A stretch of DNA of 64,000 bases from Mycoplasmataceae bacterium (GCA_031257095.1 JAIRPI010000011.1:1-64000), one strand, 5' to 3'. Positions 43,755-60,470 are shown, numbered from the stretch's first letter. Notes: generated by a model not told the origin, from the sequence alone. Program-made: numbers and translations.

Positions 43755-44958
43755 TTTTGCAATTATTAACAAAACAATATATAAATCCCCATTCAACATT
43801 ATTTTTGGAATAATCGTTCCGATAGTAATATCAGTTATTGGTATGAATTTATTTGCTTACTCTAATGACTTTAGCAATGTGGGTGTAAATTTTGTATTTA
43901 ATTTAATCCCAACTACATCATTACTTCCTACTTACTCATTAAATGTCGTAACTGCGATGACGATTAGTGTGTTACCTGTTTTTATTTTTTCTTTTCGCAA
44001 ATCTGATATTATTCAAAGACTAACATTTAATAGTAAAAATATTGTAGTTTCCTTTATTGCAATCGTTATCTATTTTTTCATATTTTCGTTTGTTATATAC
44101 ATCATATCTTTCGGTTTATTCTCTGCGATTGCAATACTAATTGGAGCAATTAATGATAAATTTAATCATGCTAATACATCCTTCCAAAATGTTTGCCATT
44201 CATTGCGCTATATTTTTATACACGCGAATTATGTAGAAATTTTTTATGCTTTATCAATTTATATTATTTTAGCAATATCGATTGGGTTTTTAATTGGTTT
44301 ATATGTACGATCATACATCGCGATTGTTGTCATCTCAATATCGATTCTACTAATATCATATGTATGTGGCGGTGTTATGCCATTACAAATGTTGTGTCAG
44401 GCTGGACAAAACGGATATGACAAAGGCTTAAATTTTTGAAATTTTACTTATTTCTACCCGCTTCGGCCAGTTATGTTACCACTAATTGAGGCATGAACAC
44501 AAGGGCCTGTTCAAAACCGCGGATCGTTAGATTGAAATGCTTACATATTCCTTGGGCTTTCTGAACAAATTCCATGGAATCTTGTGGGAAAGTTTGGTCA
44601 CACTTCAATATTTGATATTACTCACCCATTTGTTACTAACTTTGTCCAAATGCCGTATACTAATTTCACCCCCAAAGGAGTTAACTACTCATTCAATACT
44701 TGGTATCCAAATAGTGACCCTGACATTAAGTCATGGAATTACAATATAACATTGTGAGGTATATTATGAATGAACGCGGATATTCCACCCCAATTTGCTA
44801 GTTTTGGGTTAAAAAGCATAAGTGTCTTTACATTTGCTAGTGAAACTGACAAATTGCTTGATTTAATTCTTCCATATATTTTTATTTTAATAATATGATC
44901 AATTGTCATATCTAACAAATACATTCGTAAGGAGAAAAAATATGAAAATATGAAATAA
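43744..44958 (+). CDS. ABC-2 type transporter permease, subunit 1
   Basis: The 404-residue protein has five or six TM helices in residues 1-235 (for example IIFGIIVPIVISVIGMNLF, IAIVIYFFIFSFVIYIIS, IAIVVISISILLISYVCGG), an extracytoplasmic loop of about 140 residues, and a last helix (LILPYIFILIIWSIVIS). The ATG at 43744 has GGAGG 8 nt upstream. The frame is also open upstream of it, inside the lipoprotein gene. The gene is followed by the ATPase (17 bp overlap). Substrate unknown. Confidence 0.75.
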
Positions 44959-45793
44959 AAAACAAGTAAAGAATTCGATAGGTTTACTTTCTACCGATAA
45001 TAATCTATATGCACAAGTAGAAAGAAATGTTTTACACTATCCAAAAAAAGATTTGTCATTACTACAACCAGATAAACCAATCATCTCTTTAAAAAATGTT
45101 TCAAAATTTTTCGCTAGTTTTGAAAATGGTAAACCAGTAAAATTTTATTCCTTAAAAAATATTTCTACTTCGATCAATCAAGGAGAAGTAATGTTTTTGA
45201 TGGGCGCTAATGGTAGTGGTAAATCAACATTAATTAATTGTTTATGTAATATTTATCATCCATCATCAGGATTTTTTGAATACAACTACGAATTTAAGCA
45301 CAACCCATGTGAAAAATTTGGTGTTGCATTCCAAATTAATAAATACATTGATGTTTTGAGCGTTTGAGATTATATCGTATTCACCCAACGCTTATATAAA
45401 ATTAATACCGACATCGCTAACGTTGCCTTTTTATTAAAGTTATTTGGTGTTGATCAATATTTAGATAAAAAAGCAGTTAAGCTATCAGGAGGGCTCCAAC
45501 AACGTTTAAATCTTGTTTTAGCTATTTTATCGGGAGCAAAAATATTAATTTTTGATGAAATTACTAATAATCTTGACCAAAAATCACGAACATTAATAAT
45601 TGACTTTATCAAAAAATATATAAGAATTAATAACATTACTACCATCATTGTTTCGCATGATAGTTTAGAAGTTCAAAAATTAGCAACACGCATTCTAATT
45701 CTAAACAAAGGTGAAGTAGTTTATGATGACACATACAAAAAAGCTATTGCTAAATTTAAAAGCATTCATCGTTTAATTGATAGGTGGAAATAA
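44942..45793 (+). CDS. ABC transporter ATP-binding protein
   Basis: The 283-residue protein powers the adjacent permeases. It has Walker A MGANGSGKSTLIN, signature KLSGGLQQRLNLV, Walker B ILIFDEITNNLD and the switch His in VSHDS. An N-terminal extension of about 40 residues precedes the ATPase core (VERNVLHYPKKDLS). The start ATG 44942 lies inside the permease gene after an SD (GGAG). Three UGA codons are Trp. The ATPase and the second permease share a TAATG junction. Confidence 0.93.
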
Positions 45794-46704
45794 TGGGTAG
45801 TCATCTACGTCTTGTATCTAAAATCGTATTTAAGAAACCAATTAATTGGTTTTTAATGCTAATATTACCTATTATTTTAACGGTTATTATTACATTCTCT
45901 TATAAGGTAATTACCGAGCTAGATATCGCGACATTATTACCAACAACAAGTACCATTCCAATCATTACTTTGGGTTGTTTAATATTACCATTTGTAATTT
46001 ATGAATGTCGTAAAAATGACATTGTTTTTAGATTAAAACTTGGCTCACAAAGCCCAACCACACTTTATATGACTATGGCATTATTTTTTAGTGGGTTGAT
46101 GTTCATCTTATATTTCATCAATGCGGGGATTGCTTCATTATTTATGATGAATCGTGTTAATTTCAAATTTGTTTGAGCTAGTGCTAATTTTGGTATGGTA
46201 TTTTATTCATTATTTTGACTAATCGCTTGCTCGATTGCAACTGGTTTCTTGTTAGGTTTATTAATAAATAATCCATCAGTTTTAATTGTCACAGGTATCT
46301 TATTATTTCTTTTTAGCACTGTTTTAGCCTATATTTTTATCTCACCAACTTTCTTTATTTTGTTTACTGGCCAAAAGGATGGTGATAAAGGCAAATATGA
46401 TGTTGGATTCAATATTGCTAAAATTGCGGCATACTTTATGATTTTTCATTATCCAAACGGAATGCTAAGTGAATCATGATTTCAAGCTGCTCCGCAAGAA
46501 ACACTATTCCATTCTTCAATTTTTAATCTTAGCGTAAATTGAAGAATGGCAGCATCATATTATGGTTCGCAAATCATAACGCGAACTTATTTGGAAGTTT
46601 TAACGATTACCGATAAATGATTAAATATTTTTGTTCCAGTCTTTTACACAATTTTTGCAACCGGTGGTTGTTTATTGTACGATCGTTTTAAAAAATCTGT
46701 ATAA
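45793..46704 (+). CDS. ABC-2 type transporter permease, subunit 2
   Basis: The 303-residue protein has about six TM helices (WFLMLILPIILTVIITFSYK, LGCLILPFVIYECRKND, LIACSIATGFLLGLLI, GILLFLFSTVLAYIFIS). It shares the start pattern and the RKNDIV/RKSDII segment with subunit 1, so the two probably form a heterodimeric membrane part. GTG 45784 is a less likely alternative start. Several UGA-Trp codons are present. Substrate unknown. Confidence 0.75.
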
Positions 46705-46773
46705 AATAATATTTTTTTATCAATTTATATTATAATATACAAACTTTATACACAAATGTTAGCTACCAGCATG

Positions 46774-46779
46774 TATAAT
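46774..46779 (+). promoter_or_regulatory. -10 box for rpoB-rpoC
   Basis: TATAAT lies 13 nt before ATG 46793, giving a leader of about 6 nt. There is no room for the long ribosomal-operon leaders seen in other bacteria. Confidence 0.5.
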
Positions 46780-46792
46780 ACCGCACAAAAAA

Positions 46793-49700
46793 ATGGATAA
46801 AAATAATAATAAAAACAGATACCAAGAGGCTATCTATTCTAATCTTATCAAGAGACGTAATTACTCAAAAATTGAGACCGACAATTTTATTAGTAATGTT
46901 CTTGATGTGCAAAAAGAATACTACAACAACTATTTAGAAAAAGAAATTGAAGAAATATGTACAACATATTTCCCAATTACGCACCCAAAGTCTAAATACG
47001 AGGTTCACTATAACGGATTAGCTTTCTCTAAACTAGAAGCATCTGATGAACAAGAAGCAATTATTGGCGGTAAATCATATGATCGCCCACTATATCTTGA
47101 TTTATCAGTTGTTAATAATGAAACCGGTGAAGTTAAGCGTGTTCGCCAAGAAAAGAAAGCATTAGCAAAAGGCATTTTCTTTGGTCGTATCCCGTTAATG
47201 ACCAATCGTGGAACATTTATTATTAATGGCGTTGAAAAAATTGTTGCTAATCAAATTTTACGTTCACCTGGTGTTTATGCTTTAAATAAATCACACATTA
47301 AATTAAGTACAAAAAAGAAACAATTAAGCGGCTATATTTGTGAAATTCTTCCTTATCGTGGCACACAATTACAATTTGTCATTGACATTATTGAAAAAGA
47401 AGATGCTTTAGGAAATATTCACCACCACGATACATTTATCAAAGTTGTGGCACGAAATGCTACAGGCGATGAAGCGGTAACCTTCCCAGCAACTAAAATT
47501 CTAAAAGCATTAGGGTTTACCCAATCAGAAATAATTGATACTTTCAAACACGATGAATTTATTATTAACACGCTTAATCACAAAGACGAATACAAACACA
47601 GCACTATTTTCCAAGATGAACAAGTAAGAGCGTTAAAGAAAATTTATAATGATTTAAAAACATCAAGCAAAGATAAGAAAACTTTATCTTCGCTTGATAA
47701 TAAATTACGTGAGGCGGTATTTGCGGCTTGTGAAGCGCAAGAAAAATTGACCGCACTTAGAGAAGAATATAATAATCGTTTATTAGAAATCGAAGAATCT
47801 AAAGGTGGTGATAATAATGAAAAATTATTAAATAGTGTCAATAGTCTTCATGAAAAAATTCAAAAAACTGAAGCAGCTTTAAATGAACAATTAGACATCA
47901 TGATTACTGAAAGATCGGCAAGTGATATTATTAAAGGATTGTCGATTTCTATTCGTGCAGCTGAAGCAAACTACAGCGACCGTAATAAAATATCTTATCA
48001 AGATGTAATTGTTGATCACTTCATGAATCCACGTTATTTTGACTTATCAGCAGCTGGTCGATATCGCATGCAACGTAAGTTAAGAATTACAGAGCGTTTA
48101 TACAAAACAACCATTGCCGAAGATTTAAAAATTGGTACCAAGACAATCCCAGCAGGAACTTATATTGACAAAGAACACCTTGACAATATTAAACAAAGTT
48201 TACGTGTTGGTAAACTTGAACTAAGTAATATTAAACTTCACACGCTTGCTAGTGCCCAAAAGAAACACAATAACACTGTTGAGACAATTTCTATTTACAA
48301 CGACAATGAAAAGAAATCGTTTATTATTCCAATCATTGGTGTATCAGCCGATGTTGAGACAACAACATTAACAATTGCTGATTTTATTTCCACAATTTCT
48401 TATTTAATTAGTTTCTACTATGGTGTTGGTAAAACAGATGACATTGATCATTTAGGAAATAAACGTATCCGTTTAATCCATGAACAATTAAAAAACAAAT
48501 TAAAAGCTGGTATGTCAAAAGTAGAAAGATATGTTAAGGAAAAACTTTCTACTATTTCATCAAAAACAGCCAACGAGGAAACCCAAGCAAAGATCGATTT
48601 AAAAGCCACAGTTAATTCAATTGTTAATACCAAAGCTTTTCAAGGGGCAATTCGAAACTTTTTCAATACTTACGATCTAACCCAATTGCTCGACCAAGAT
48701 AATCCACTAAGTGAAATAACTCATAAACGTCGTATTTCTTCAATGGGTGAGGGCGGTATTAGTCGTGAAGACCCAAACCTTTCTATCCGTGACGTTCACT
48801 ATTCACAATATGGTCGTATTTGTCCGATTGAATCGCCTGAAGGACAAAACATTGGTTTAATTCTTTCTTTAACTTCGTTAGCAGAAATCGATCCAAAAAC
48901 TGGATTCTTAATGACACCATATAAACGTGTTATTAAGGGTGTAATTCAAAATGAAGTTATTTATATGACTTCTTTACAAGAAGAAGAATACAATATTTGT
49001 GAAGCCACAATCCCTAAAGACAAAGATAACAAAAAAATTATTGGTTATGATGGGATGGCTATTGTTCGTTATCGATCAAGTCAAAACGTTGTACCAATCG
49101 AACACGTTGACTTTATTGAAGTAACACCAAGACAAATAGTTTCTGTTGCTGCTAGTTGTATTCCTTTCTTAGAAAATGACGATAATGCTCGTGCTTTGAT
49201 GGGTGCAAACATGCAACGACAAGCTGTGCCATTACTAAAACCATATGCCCCAATTGTTGGTACTGGTACCGAATACCAAATTGCTCACGACTCAGGGATG
49301 GCAGTTATTGCTAACGATAGTGGTGAAGTTGTTTCTGTTGATGGTAATAAAATTACCCTACAAACAGAAAAAGCTAAAAAACACTACAAACTTACTAAAT
49401 ATCGTAAATCTAACCAAGGAACTTGTATTAACCAAACACCAATTGTGACAATTGGACAAAAAATAAAAGCTAACCAAACTATTGCTAATGGACCAGCAAT
49501 GCAAAATGGTGAATTAGCATTAGGAAGAAACCCGTTAGTTGCTTTTACTACTTGAAACGGTTATAACTTCGAAGATGCGGTAGTTATTTCTGAAAGATTA
49601 ATTAAAGATGACATCTACACTTCAATTAGTATTATTGACAAGAAGATTGAGTGTAAACACTTAGACAAATTAGGTGATGAAGAATTCACTCGTGATATTC

Positions 49701-51085
49701 CTAACGTGTCAGAAGAAAGTAAAAAAATGCTTGATGCTGATGGTATTATTCTTGTTGGTTCGCATGTTAAAGAGGGTGATATTCTTGTTGGTAAGGTAGC
49801 ACCAAAACCAGAAGGTGAAACTAACCCAATTGATAAATTGGTAAGATCAATAACTGGTGACAAATATAAAAATAAACGTGATGTTTCTTTAACTGTTAAT
49901 CACGGTGAAGAAGGTGTGGTTATTAGTGTTAACCACTTCAAACAACGTGATGGTGCCCAATTAGAAAATGATGTTTTTGAACGTGTCGTTATTTGTATTG
50001 CGCAAAAACGTAAAATCCAAATTGGCGATAAAATGGCTGGCCGTCATGGAAACAAAGGTATTGTTTCGATTGTCGTTCCCGTTGCTGACATGCCTCATCT
50101 AGAAGATGGCACACCAATTGACATTTGTTTAAATCCACTTGGTGTTCCAAGTCGTATGAACATTGGACAAATCATGGAAGTTCACTTAGGTTTAGCAATG
50201 CGTAAAGCTATTCGTAAGTCATTAATTGAATTTTATATTAATGATGAGAATGCTGATAAGTACGTGCAAGAGTTTGGTTTAGAAAAAACCAAAGTAAAAC
50301 AATTACTTGCTGTATTAAAGAAATATATTGCTGAAACTGAAGAACTTAAAAAAGCTACTTCATTCAATACTTTATATGATAAGTTTACCGACACTGACCT
50401 TACATTAGTACTACGTAATGCTGGATTAGATATTGAAGACTTAAGTATTAAAGCCGCAACCCCAGTTTTTGTTGGTGCAAACATTGACGATATTACCGCT
50501 GCTTTAAAAGATGTTGATGTTGATGCAATTAAAACACAAGGTAAATTTAATTTAATTGATGGTAAAACCGGTGAATATTTTGACGGTAAGATTACCGTGG
50601 GTGTTATGTATATGATGAAACTTGACCACATGGTTGACGATAAGATCCATGCTCGTTCGGTAGGCCCATATAGTAAGCTAACCCAACAACCACTTGGTGG
50701 TAAGGCGCAAAATGGAGGTCAACGATTCGGAGAAATGGAAGTTTGGGCGTTAGAAGCTTATGGTGCAGCATATAACTTGCAAGAGTTATTAACCATTAAA
50801 TCTGATGATTATAAAGGCAAGAAAGCTGCTTATAGCGCGATTATTAAGGGTCGCCCACTACCAACCCCTTCAATCCCAGAATCATTCAAATTATTTACTA
50901 AATTAATTCAAGGATTGTGTTTATCATTAACTGTTGACTTTAATGACGGTTCAAGTCCAGTTGATGTTAACGACTATGTCGCAACCAACGTATTTGATGA
51001 TGAGGATGATGAACAAATCGTTGTTAAACACTACGAGGCAGTTGAAGTAGAAGACCAACCAGAAGAAGAGAACGTAAACTTATAG
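46793..51085 (+). CDS. rpoB: RNA polymerase beta subunit with coiled-coil insertion
   Basis: The 1430-residue protein holds the standard RpoB landmarks, including [20 protein letters not shown], the rifampicin region [34 protein letters not shown] and [18 protein letters not shown] at 49553-49555 is Trp. Compared with Firmicutes RpoB, residues about 285-405 are expanded: after KKIYNDLK comes a Lys/Glu-rich predicted coiled coil ([20 protein letters not shown] and on) before the familiar [18 protein letters not shown]. The region normally spans a few tens of residues, so roughly 80-110 extra residues are present. rpoC follows after 7 bp. Confidence 0.96.
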
Positions 51086-51092
51086 GAACAAT

Positions 51093-54989
<3,897 letters not shown>

Positions 54990-54990
54990 T

Positions 54991-54996
54991 TATAAT
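54991..54996 (+). promoter_or_regulatory. -10 box for rplM-rpsI
   Basis: TATAAT directly follows the rpoC stop and lies 11 nt before ATG 55008, suggesting separate expression of the two ribosomal genes. Confidence 0.45.
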
Positions 54997-55007
54997 TAGA
55001 TAACGTT

Positions 55008-55448
55008 ATGCAAAAATCAACGATGACAAAAAACGAACAAGCACAAAAAGATCGTGTTTGATATTCAATCGATGCTAGTGGGGTTATTTTAGGTAAATTA
55101 GCCGTAGTAGTTGCAAATTTACTACGCGGTAAAACAAAACCAACATTCACCCCCAATATTGATTGTGGTGATTACGTTATTGTTCGTAATGCTAAACTTA
55201 TTCGCTTATCAGGAAACAAATTAACTGATAAGAAATATTATTCTCATTCTGGATATATTGGTGGATTACGTACCCGTCAAGCAAAAGAAATGATCGACAA
55301 ATACCCAGAGGAAATGATTAGATTAGCTGTTAAAAATATGATCCCTAAAAACCGTTTAGGAAGAAAGATTATTACTAAATTACACGTTTATGCCGATCAA
55401 GGTAAAGAGCATGCGGCACAAAAACCAATAGAATATAAGGTAAAATAA
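55008..55448 (+). CDS. rplM: 50S ribosomal protein L13
   Basis: The 146-residue L13 has [58 protein letters not shown] and [13 protein letters not shown]. The early Trp is UGA, which is why the N-terminus is missed under the standard code. I kept ATG 55008, which gives an N-terminal extension like that of Bacillus L13; ATG 55023 is possible. It pairs with rpsI 4 bp downstream. Confidence 0.95.
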
Positions 55449-55452
55449 GAAT

Positions 55453-55836
55453 ATGGAATATAAAGGATTAGGACGACGTAAATCATCAGTAGCAAGGGTC
55501 TTATTAGTAGAAGGAACTGGGAAAATATTAGTTAATAATAAAACACCCCAAGAATATTTCCCAAACAAATTAGTTATTCAAGATATGGAGCAACCCTTAA
55601 TTGTTGCTGATGTTCGTGATAAATTTGATATTAAAGTAAAAGTAATTGGTGGTGGTTTTAATGGGCAAGCGGGGGCAATTCGTTTAGGGATTGCCCGTGC
55701 TTTATTAGCTTTTAATCAAGATAATAAAGTTAAATTACGTTCAAAAAAATTATTAACTCGTGACGCACGAAGTAAAGAACGTAAGAAATACGGTAAATAC
55801 GGGGCAAGAAGAAGTCCACAATTTACTAAACGTTAG
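55453..55836 (+). CDS. rpsI: 30S ribosomal protein S9
   Basis: The 127-residue S9 begins [20 protein letters not shown] and ends with the conserved basic tail [13 protein letters not shown] that reaches the ribosomal P site. [20 protein letters not shown] is the central motif. The order rplM-rpsI is near universal. Confidence 0.97.
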   Translation: MEYKGLGRRKSSVARVLLVEGTGKILVNNKTPQEYFPNKLVIQDMEQPLIVADVRDKFDIKVKVIGGGFNGQAGAIRLGIARALLAFNQDNKVKLRSKKLLTRDARSKERKKYGKYGARRSPQFTKR

Positions 55837-55846
55837 TTTTTATTTA

Positions 55847-55852
55847 TATAAT
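55847..55852 (+). promoter_or_regulatory. -10 box for tRNA-Ile
   Basis: TATAAT lies 10 nt before the first base of the mature tRNA, so the 5' trailer would be only a few nucleotides. Confidence 0.5.
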
Positions 55853-55862
55853 TTACTAACAT

Positions 55863-55939
55863 GGAAGTATAGCTCAGTTGGTTAGAGCACACCCCTGATA
55901 AGGGTGAGGTCGATGGTTCGAATCCATTTACTTCCACCA
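55863..55939 (+). tRNA. tRNA-Ile (anticodon GAT), CCA encoded
   Basis: The 77-nt cloverleaf is complete: acceptor GGAAGTA/TACTTCC, D arm GCTC-GAGC, anticodon stem CACCC/GGGTG around loop CTGATAA with anticodon GAT, T loop TTCGAAT, discriminator A and an encoded CCA. GAT reads the Ile codons AUU and AUC. Confidence 0.97.
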
Positions 55940-55944
55940 AACCA

Positions 55945-55965
55945 GTGTGTAATGCGAATACACAC
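55945..55965 (+). terminator. Hairpin in the tRNA-Ile 3' trailer
   Basis: GTGTGT (55945-55950) pairs with ACACAC (55960-55965) around AATGCGAAT, starting 6 nt after CCA. No T run follows, so it may protect or mark the precursor end rather than terminate on its own. The rest of the gap to 56133 holds no gene that I can see. Confidence 0.45.
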
Positions 55966-56133
55966 CTTAAAAGAGATGTTAAACCTTAAGATATTCATTA
56001 TCTATACATTATTGCTAATTATTTATGAGTAATATTAAATTTTCATTTTTAATCAACTAATCCAAAAATTAATACATTTTTTTTATTAATAATAACATCC
56101 AAATTGCAATCTCTAGGAATAGAAAATTAATTA

Positions 56134-57153
56134 CTAATTAGATTTTAGAGTAACCATACAAGTAGTTTTAAGTGTTGAGTTATCTTTGGCTATGGCACTT
56201 ACATTGATAATTAAATCAAATTCATTAAAATCCTTATAATTTTTATTCTCGATGGTTATAATGTTATTTATATCACCACCACCAGGAGTCATTTCATAAA
56301 AGTTTTTATCTCCGAGAATATTATAATCAAACTTTAAAAGAACAAAATTTGAATCGCTTACACCAAAAGTCCATGTAGCTTTTTGATGTAATTCGAGTTG
56401 CGTAGCCCCGCCGCTACAAGTTATTTTTACAGGAAGTATCTCTATTGAGCAAATATTACAGTCTTGAAGACGTGGATCTGTAGAAACCGCTTTGGTTTCG
56501 AGTGTAAAACGTTGTTGAGTTATATTTGCATTTGTAATTTGCCGTTGCGCATTAGAACCAGTTTTGTTATCAACAACGTCTCAATTGTCAGTAGAAACAC
56601 CATATGTTGTTGCAGTTGTAAAATTAATTGTATCAGCCGCAAAACTCGCCTCGGAAAATGTTCAAGCGGTAATTGTTGCTGCTTCATAATATCTAATAGA
56701 ACGCTTATTAGGCACACACATAATAGTAGCTTCAAAATCCTTTGTTATTGGATTTAATGACAAATTAATTTTATTTGAGGTATATTTACCATCAGCGGTT
56801 TGTGCATATATATTATCAATGGTGTAAATTTTATTAGATTCATTGTTGTGATTTAAAATCGTTAATTCTATATTATTGTCATCTTCTCCACTTTGACTAT
56901 AGATAGCTTTTTGTTGATTAAGTTCATCAACAGGTGTACCATCAACATATCATCGTAACTGATTATTATCAATATCAATATCTTTTACTGTGGCTGTAAC
57001 AGAAATAGCCTCTGAAAAATTGCAAGATGTATCCGATGCGGCAATTTTAAGGCTTGGATGACTACAACTTGTTAATGCGATTGGAATGCTAGCTAAAGCG
57101 CCACATCCAATTAAAGCAAATGATGTTGCTCCTAATACTTTTAGTTTTTTCAT
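56134..57153 (-). CDS. Surface lipoprotein of unknown function
   Basis: The 339-residue protein has a lipoprotein signal (KKLKVLGATSFALIGCGALA) with lipobox LTSC at about residue 30. The mature part looks like tandem beta-sandwich, Ig-like units: repeated phrases such as ISVTATVKDIDIDNNQLRW, KINLSLNPITKDFEATIM and ITIENKNYKDFNEFDL. It contains several Cys residues (CNICSIEILPVKITC). Two UGA codons are Trp. It is a single minus-strand gene downstream of secDF and probably antigenic or adhesive, but no family is recognised. Confidence 0.75.
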
Positions 57154-57275
57154 ATTTTAATATTCTTTCATTATTATTATATACATAAAAAGCTATTTTT
57201 GCATTTAATGTAAATAACTCCACGGATTCCAAATTTAAAATTTGATAGTTTATGTGTGGTATTTACTAATATTAA

Positions 57276-60200
57276 TTAAACATTCTTGTTTTCAATACGC
57301 TCAAAGGAATTGATTGTTGTAATTAATTGTTCATCAATAATATCATAATTCTTAGCATTGATTAATTCTGATAATCTAAGCTTAGATACATAATTTTTAT
57401 GCGATTTAATAAATGGATAAATTAATGCTGGTAAGCATATATAAACAACTACTCCAGACACTAATAGCTGGATTATCATATATAGATAATAAGTGGTTAA
57501 TAATTGTTTAGTTGATGTTATGCCAAATAAAATGATTATGCCAATGAATATTGCATAAACAATAAGATAGAAAGCTAACCCACCACGAATTTCATCATTA
57601 AATGCTGATCGTATTTTATCAGCTTTAAAATTATTATCAACAACGGAACGATTAACAAGGTTAGTGGTAAAGTGAATAATGATAATTGAAGTTAAAACAG
57701 AGACAATGCCAAAAGCATTCATTGTATCGTAGTTAATATTTATTTTAAATAATGCCGCTAGGCATATGCTTATTAATGGTGTAATTAGGCTACAAGCAAA
57801 TATTGGGATGATACTAAATCATTTTAAATGAATAAATGCTAACACAGCAATTATTGCTGTACAACAAACAACAATTAATAAGATATGAACCGCATATTTT
57901 ACTAATTCGATATTGTTAACCGTAGTAATAATGGCTCCTAATCCAGCCCCAAACAAGGTTGAAACGGATAAAACACCCGTTGGTAATGTTGGTAATGAAT
58001 TGTAGTAAATGTAAACAAGCTTATCGGCTTCACCAGTGTTTACGATAGTAAATGAATTATAACTGCCCCATTTCCCCGCATAAGTATTTCATGTAGTTAA
58101 CGAAACAATTACACGATATTGGGCAATGTGTGAAGAAGAAAAACTACCTTTTAATAAGAATACTAATCCAACAATCGCTAAAGCACCAATTATGCCAACA
58201 ATTAACCATTTCCATCACGCAAATAAATTACCTTTCTTTTTAAATTTAAGTTTATTTGTATACATCGGCATATAACTATTAGGAGCAATATTTGCAAATG
58301 GTGTGATGGCTTTAGCTGAAAAGAATAAGTTATAAGATTTCTTATTAATTTTATTAATTAACAATAATCAACAACTAATTGGCCATAAAATAGCAACAAA
58401 TGGGATGGCTAAGATACCAGATAACATTAGCACGTTACCTAGTAATGCAACTTGTGGCAACCCGAAATAAGTAAAAGCCACACCAAATGTTATTAACACT
58501 ACAATAATTAACACACTTTGCCATATTGTACTTCTAAACGATTTACGAATAGCCAAATCATATTTCTCATTATATCTTGTCCATCCCTTCACCCGTTCAC
58601 CAAAGTTAAATACAACTAACATTAAACCCGCAAATGCAATCACCATTCCTAAAACAAGATTAGTGCTTAATGCTGAACCAGTGGCTAATAAAATCATCAT
58701 CGCTAATCCGCTAGCACCTAAACAAGCAAGAAAACCTAATAAACCAGGAATGCGATATAGAAGTGAAACAACTAAACCAATTAACAATAACGCACAAACA
58801 ATCGAGATTATTAGCCCGTAAAAAACATGTAAGTTAATAAAGTCATTATCGTTTGTACGGTCAATTTTAAAAGTAACATTATTAGCAAAATTGTATGAGC
58901 CGTTGCTAGTGTTTAAATTATCACCTAACGGGTTATCGTAAATTAACCTGTTAGGAATAACATTAGTGATATCGTTATTTTTAATTAAATTAAGGTATTG
59001 GTTAGCCGCAAATAACGATGGCATGCTTAAGGTAATTCACTTGTAATAATCGCTTGAACTAGCATCGGCAGGGTTAGGATTATTCTTTTCGTGTTTTTTG
59101 TTAGGATCACGTGGGTTTATCAATTTTAATCAAGAATTTGCATCAGGTGAAGCGTTTGTATATTTATCTAATTGACCTACACCATAAACATAGTTCTTGA
59201 AAAATGAATAATTCTTACCAGCATCATTGCCCTTATTATTGTAATTACCTTCATCACCATTAAAAGAATTAAACAATATTGGGAGAATGTTTAATGAATC
59301 GGCTCTAGCATTTGTTGTAATTGGTGAATTGGTTAAAGATATATTGTTATTCCTTGTGTCGTAGTCACAAAAATTCATTGTTAATTTAACTTTTTCATTA
59401 GATCCACCATTACTAATTCGTTGTACATCCCATAACACCGGGTTTTTAGGATCATATTTTGGCATGTCATGAATTTTTTTGTAATTTGTAATAAATGTTT
59501 TAATTGATGGGTCAGTTGTAGTTAATCAATCTTCTAAGTTTAATGCATCGGATTGAATTGCGGCTTTTTGATCTACTTGTAAAAAGAAATTAATGAAGTT
59601 ACAAAGACCATTATAATCACGAATTATTGATATTTGTGATATGCTATCATCTTTGCCTTTAGTGCCATCACCAGTATCATTAACTGCCTTATCAACAACA
59701 CCGGCTAAACTTGTGTTTAAAGGTAACACTATTTTTTGTCGATCACCGCTAAGATTTTCAGCTTTATTAAAATTAATATATTTGTCTAAGGGAATAATGG
59801 TAATGTCGCTAATACTAGCCTTATCATCGCTAATCCTACGACGATCAACAACCATTGTTAAATCAGTGCCAAAAGCATTTTGGGCATATACTCCTGCTTT
59901 TGGCAAATTTACTTGTTTATTTTTTTTCTTGTCGGTAGATGACGAAGAAGAAGGCAAATACTTGATGTTTGGCAATTGGGTGTTAACAAAAGCATTTGAT
60001 GATGATTGTTTTGTATCAAATTGAGAATAAACATCAATGTTATTCTTTTCCATTGTGTTTAAATAATATGCGTATGTGTTGGCTGTATTTGTAACCGCTT
60101 TACTTATATCATCAACATTAGTTTTTATTTGGTGACTTGGATCTAATGATGGTGAAACGTCGTAAGCGGCATATGGACTAGTTCCTTGAGGTTTACCAAC

Positions 60201-60470
60201 ATTTAATTGATAGCGGGTGTCATATGAAATATCAAACTCTGAACCCTTTTGTGCATATAATGCACTAACAGTCGCACTTAATACAACAGCACCTAAACCT
60301 AAGACACCGATTGAACTAGCAAGAATAATTTTTAAGATATCTAATTTTTGCTGTTTTTTATTAGCCGTTGCAACGTCAGGGTTCGTTGCTAATAAACGAC
60401 GTTTAACAGTAAAAAACGAACGAACATTATTTCAAAACCTTTTCCATCGCGATGGTTTTTTGTCTATCAT
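57276..60470 (-). CDS. secDF: Divergent SecDF-like protein-export membrane protein
   Basis: The 1064-residue protein has one N-terminal TM, a large outward domain (residues about 75-530), and two six-helix bundles. The first, HVFYGLIISIVCALLLIGLV and VVFNFGERVKGWTRYNEKYD, mirrors the SecD region with DANxxIFERIK. The second, MNAFGIVSVLTSIIIIHFTT and FNDEIRGGLAFYL, mirrors SecF. SecDF uses ion flow to finish Sec export. Several motif residues, including the acidic DAN motif, are changed, as is common in Mollicutes. Position next to hisS fits the Firmicutes secDF-hisS neighbourhood. A TATACT box ends 9 nt before the ATG. Many UGA-Trp codons. Confidence 0.68.

Noticed and set aside
44537-44749. 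70-residue ORF inside the first exporter permease
   Set aside because: Frame shadow created by the AT-rich sequence; the permease frame continues through UGA codons.
56068-56090. AT-only inverted repeat ATTAATA/TATTAAT near the lipoprotein 3' end as a terminator
   Set aside because: Such repeats arise easily by chance in this AT-rich DNA; the stem is weak.
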